The notes beneath the pieces are model-generated. The model was given only the letters and a program-made list of their open reading frames with translations. It ran no database searches and was not told the origin of the DNA. This document shows positions 60,444 through 64,000 of a stretch of DNA of 64,000 nucleotides, piece by piece. Made by a program: the position numbers and the translations under genes. The stretch is taken from assembly GCA_037577475.1 (NCBI GenBank), contig CM075185.1, positions 124,001 through 188,000 on the forward strand, in the 5' to 3' direction. The stretch's first letter is position 1; every line of letters begins with the position of its first letter. The DNA comes from Chaunax sp. Z400. Lineage: Eukaryota > Chordata > Actinopteri > Lophiiformes > Chaunacidae.

Positions 60444-62444
60444 GGGATAAGCTCTTTCAACGGTTTTATGGGGTCTCCAAGAACGTCAGCAGGTAAACCG
60501 AGTCTCTACGATTTACGGTTCCCGAGATATGACATGTATTTTTGGTGATTTTTGGAATTTTTGTATCTCGGGAACGGAAGGTCGTAGAGACTCTGGGAGA
60601 AGTCTGGCGTGTTCAGAGACCACGAATTATGTCCAACGGATCATGGTCCCGAGTCTCTACGACCTTCCGTTCCCGAGTTATACTCAAGTTTATTTTCCCA
60701 TTGAAGTGAATGGGGTTTGGTTCGCCTATAGTGAATGTGTGTATCTCGGAAACGGAAGGTCGTAGAGACTCGGGCCCAACGTCTGTCTAGGGGTTTATGT
60801 GGTCTCTGAGAACACCAGTCTTTGTCCCGAGTCTGTGCGACCTTCCTTTCCCGAGATATGACATGTCCAGTAGGGGCGTATTTTGAATGTCTGTATCTCG
60901 GGAACGGAAGGTCGTAGAGACTCGTGGAGAAGTCTGGCGTGTTCAGAGACCACGAATTATGTCGGACGGATCATGGTCCCGAGTCTCTACGACCTTCCGT
61001 TCCCGAGTTATACTCAAGTTTATTTTCCCATTGAAGTGAATGGGGTTTGGTTCGCCTATAGTGAATGTGTGTATCTCGGAAACGGAAGGTCGTAGAGACT
61101 CGGGACCAACGTCCGTCTAGGGGTTTATGTGGTCTCTGAGAACACCAGTCTTTGTCCCGAGTCTGTGGGACCTTCCTTTCCCGAGATATGACATGTCCAG
61201 TAGGGGCGTATTTTGAATGTCTGTATCTCGGGAACGGAAGGTCGTAGAGACTCGCGGACAAGTGTGGGTTAGGGGTTAGAGTTAGGGTTAGGGTTAGGGT
61301 TAAGGGGATAAAAATTCAATGAGGGCCCTACCCGGGTTGGTAACTTTTGAACGGAAGGTCGTAGAGACTCGGGGATAAGCTCTTTCAACGGTTTTATGGG
61401 GTCTCCAAGAACGTCAGCAGGTAAACCGAGTCTCTACGACTTACGGTTCCCGAGATATGACATGTATTTTTGGTGATTTTTGGAATTTTTGTATCTCGGG
61501 AACGGAAGGTCGTAGAGACTCGGGGAGAAGTCTGGCGTGTTCAGAGACCACGAATTATGTCCGACGGATCATGGTACCGAGTCTCTACGACCTTCCGTTC
61601 CCAAGTTATACTCAAGTTTATTTTCCCATTGAAGTGAGTGGGGTTTGGTTCGCCTATAGTCAATGTGTGTATCTCGGAAACGGAAGGTCGTAGAGACTCG
61701 GGACCAACGTCCGTCTAGGGGTTTATGTGGTCTCTGAGAACACCAGTCTTTGTCCCGAGTCTGTGCGACCTTCCTTTCCCGAGATATGACATGTCCAGTA
61801 GGGGCGTATTTTGAATGTCTGTATCTCGGGAACGGAAGGTCGTAGAGACTCGCGGACAAGTGTGGGTTAGGGGTTAGAGTTAGGGTTAGGGTTAAGGGGA
61901 TAAAAACTCAATGGGGGCCCTACCCGGGTTGGTAACTTTTGAACGGAAGGTCGTAGAGACTCGGGGATAAGCTCTTTCAACGGTTTTATGGGGTCTCCAA
62001 GAACGTCAGCAGGTAAACCGAGTCTCTACGATTTACGGTTCCCGAGATATGACATGTATTTTTGGTGATTTTTGGAATTTTTGTATCTCGGGAACGGAAG
62101 GTCGTAGAGACTCGGGGAGAAGTCTGGCGTGTTCAGAGACCACGAATTATGTCGGACGGATCATGGTCCCGAGTCTCTACGACCTTCCGTTCCCGAGTTA
62201 TACTCAAGTTTATTTTCCCATTGAAGTGAGTGGGGTTTGGTTCGCCTATAGTGAATGTGTGTATCTCGGAAACGGAAGGTCGTAGAGACTCGGGACCAAC
62301 GTCCGTCTAGGGGTTTATGTGGTCTCTGAGAACACCAGTCTTTGTCCCGAGTCTGTGCGACCTTCCTTTCCCGAGATATGACATGTCCAGTAGGGGCGTA
62401 TTTTGAATGTCTGTATCTCGGGAACGGAAGGTCGTAGAGACTCG
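60444..62444 (+). repeat. 2001-bp tandem duplication, copy 1
   Basis: A1 60444, BC 60595, BC 60925, T 61255, A5 61372, BC 61523, T(111) 61853, A1 61964, BC 62115. Private markers shared with copy 2: actctggg (60594), gtctgtgggacc in the second C, ttagag in both T tracts, aattcaatgaggg in T 61255, ccaagttat (61603), tagtcaatg (61661). Confidence 0.93.
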
Positions 62445-64000
62445 GGGATAAGCTCTTTCAACGGTTTTATGGGGTCTCCAAGAACGTCAGCAGGTAAACC
62501 GAGTCTCTACGATTTACGGTTCCCGAGATATGACATGTATTTTTGGTGATTTTTGGAATTTTTGTATCTCGGGAACGGAAGGTCGTAGAGACTCTGGGAG
62601 AAGTCTGGCGTGTTCAGAGACCACGAATTATGTCCAACGGATCATGGTCCCGAGTCTCTACGACCTTCCGTTCCCGAGTTATACTCAAGTTTATTTTCCC
62701 ATTGAAGTGAATGGGGTTTGGTTCGCCTATAGTGAATGTGTGTATCTCGGAAACGGAAGGTCGTAGAGACTCGGGCCCAACGTCTGTCTAGGGGTTTATG
62801 TGGTCTCTGAGAACACCAGTCTTTGTCCCGAGTCTGTGCGACCTTCCTTTCCCGAGATATGACATGTCCAGTAGGGGCGTATTTTGAATGTCTGTATCTC
62901 GGGAACGGAAGGTCGTAGAGACTCGTGGAGAAGTCTGGCGTGTTCAGAGACCACGAATTATGTCGGACGGATCATGGTCCCGAGTCTCTACGACCTTCCG
63001 TTCCCGAGTTATACTCAAGTTTATTTTCCCATTGAAGTGAATGGGGTTTGGTTCGCCTATAGTGAATGTGTGTATCTCGGAAACGGAAGGTCGTAGAGAC
63101 TCGGGACCAACGTCCGTCTAGGGGTTTATGTGGTCTCTGAGAACACCAGTCTTTGTCCCGAGTCTGTGGGACCTTCCTTTCCCGAGATATGACATGTCCA
63201 GTAGGGGCGTATTTTGAATGTCTGTATCTCGGGAACGGAAGGTCGTAGAGACTCGCGGACAAGTGTGGGTTAGGGGTTAGAGTTAGGGTTAGGGTTAGGG
63301 TTAAGGGGATAAAAATTCAATGAGGGCCCTACCCGGGTTGGTAACTTTTGAACGGAAGGTCGTAGAGACTCGGGGATAAGCTCTTTCAACGGTTTTATGG
63401 GGTCTCCAAGAACGTCAGCAGGTAAACCGAGTCTCTACGACTTACGGTTCCCGAGATATGACATGTATTTTTGGTGATTTTTGGAATTTTTGTATCTCGG
63501 GAACGGAAGGTCGTAGAGACTCGGGGAGAAGTCTGGCGTGTTCAGAGACCACGAATTATGTCCGACGGATCATGGTACCGAGTCTCTACGACCTTCCGTT
63601 CCCAAGTTATACTCAAGTTTATTTTCCCATTGAAGTGAGTGGGGTTTGGTTCGCCTATAGTCAATGTGTGTATCTCGGAAACGGAAGGTCGTAGAGACTC
63701 GGGACCAACGTCCGTCTAGGGGTTTATGTGGTCTCTGAGAACACCAGTCTTTGTCCCGAGTCTGTGCGACCTTCCTTTCCCGAGATATGACATGTCCAGT
63801 AGGGGCGTATTTTGAATGTCTGTATCTCGGGAACGGAAGGTCGTAGAGACTCGCGGACAAGTGTGGGTTAGGGGTTAGAGTTAGGGTTAGGGTTAAGGGG
63901 ATAAAAACTCAATGGGGGCCCTACCCGGGTTGGTAACTTTTGAACGGAAGGTCGTAGAGACTCGGGGATAAGCTCTTTCAACGGTTTTATGGGGTCTCCA
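62445..64000 (+). repeat. 2001-bp tandem duplication, copy 2 (cut by window end)
   Basis: A1 62445, BC 62596, BC 62926, T 63256, A5 63373, BC 63524, T(111) 63854, A 63965 (36 bp visible). Markers recur at 62595, 63604 and 63662. I saw no difference from copy 1 by eye. The C-A1(caacgg) junction at 62444/62445 is the duplication breakpoint, since C is otherwise followed by the caatgg form. Confidence 0.93.

Larger units (their letters stand above)
1..64000 (+). repeat. Modular higher-order satellite array with embedded telomeric tracts
   Basis: The whole window is tiled end to end by four modules, A, B, C and T, all in the same orientation. Taking the end of each module as the final 'gactcg' of its tail, I count 113 A, 123 B, 122 C and 57 T; module lengths plus noted indels sum to exactly 64,000. 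Junctions seen are A-B, A-A, A-T, B-C, C-A, C-B, C-T, T-A and a single B-B. Never seen: T-T, T-B, T-C, C-C, A-C, B-A, B-T. T modules start at 800, 2209, 3618, 4367, 6106, 6849, 7777, 8526, 10746, 11489, 12417, 13166, 15386, 16129, 17057, 17806, 19215, 19958, 20886, 21635, 23044, 24453, 25861, 27264, 28673, 29271, 29869, 31278, 32027, 33106, 33704, 34783, 36192, 39698, 40928, 42007, 43086, 44343, 45422, 46171, 46769, 47518, 48273, 49352, 50101, 50699, 51448, 52527, 53606, 54685, 56726, 58286, 60327, 61255, 61853, 63256 and 63854. Subtelomeric location is inferred from the TTAGGG tracts; no unique flank or true chromosome end is visible. Confidence 0.97.

Noticed and set aside
1..64000. Centromeric satellite
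   Set aside because: Not excluded, but the embedded TTAGGG tracts favour a subtelomeric or telomere-derived satellite, and I saw no CENP-B-box-like motif.
1..64000. rRNA, tRNA or other RNA gene cluster
   Set aside because: The hairpin arms do not form a cloverleaf, and no tRNA boxes or rRNA core sequences were recognised. The unit lengths vary too much for a gene array.
62445..64000. Assembly artefact as the default explanation for identical copies
   Set aside because: Most duplicated blocks carry a few distinguishing substitutions or a 6-bp length change, so they are likely real. The right-edge pair shows no difference I noticed and remains the least certain.

Overview
The 64 kb window holds no recognisable gene. 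It is one uninterrupted tandem satellite array from a eukaryote whose telomere repeat is TTAGGG (animal, fungal or another TTAGGG lineage; I cannot name the species). I parsed it by hand into four modules that always lie in the same orientation: A (151 bp), B (178 bp), C (152 bp) and T (normally 117 bp). My tally is 113 A (the first and last cut by the window edges), 123 B, 122 C and 57 T. These lengths, with a handful of 1- or 6-bp indels, sum to exactly 64,000 bp, so nothing in the window lies outside the array.

Each module ends in the same 23-bp tail (for example 1045-1067). In A, B and C the tail belongs to an arm of about 30 bp that is the reverse complement of an arm inside the same module, so each of these modules is a potential foldback hairpin. 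T has only the 3' tail; instead of a 5' arm it carries a short interstitial telomere tract of (TTAGGG)n, always G-rich on the + strand. A, B and C look like diverged copies of one ancestral foldback monomer. The modules follow a restricted grammar: T is always followed by A, and B is always followed by C with one exception at 43531/43532. Typical higher-order units are T-A-BC (598 bp), T-A-BC-A (749), T-A-BC-BC (928), T-A-BC-A-BC (1079) and T-A-BC-BC-A-BC (1409).

Layout. 1-6105: 1409-bp units plus a 749- and a 1739-bp variant. 6106-21634: a 4640-bp super-unit present twice in full (6106, 10746), once with an 811-bp internal deletion (15386), and once as a partial copy (19215). 21635-28672: five 1409-class units. 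28673-44342: a mixed zone of 598/749/1079/1409-bp units, including a 3506-bp stretch without T and the single B-B junction. 44343-52196: a 3930-bp segment duplicated in tandem. 52197-60443: 1079-, 1560- and 2041-bp units, with a regional B variant from about 55.8 kb onward. 60444-64000: a 2001-bp tandem duplication running off the right edge.

The picture is a subtelomere-like satellite evolving by unequal exchange and gene conversion registered on the shared tail. Recent duplications can be dated relatively by private substitutions, many of which are CpG transitions, which suggests (but does not prove) a CpG-methylating germline. Open reading frames of 60-120 codons recur on both strands, but they are by-products of the repeat and not supported as genes.
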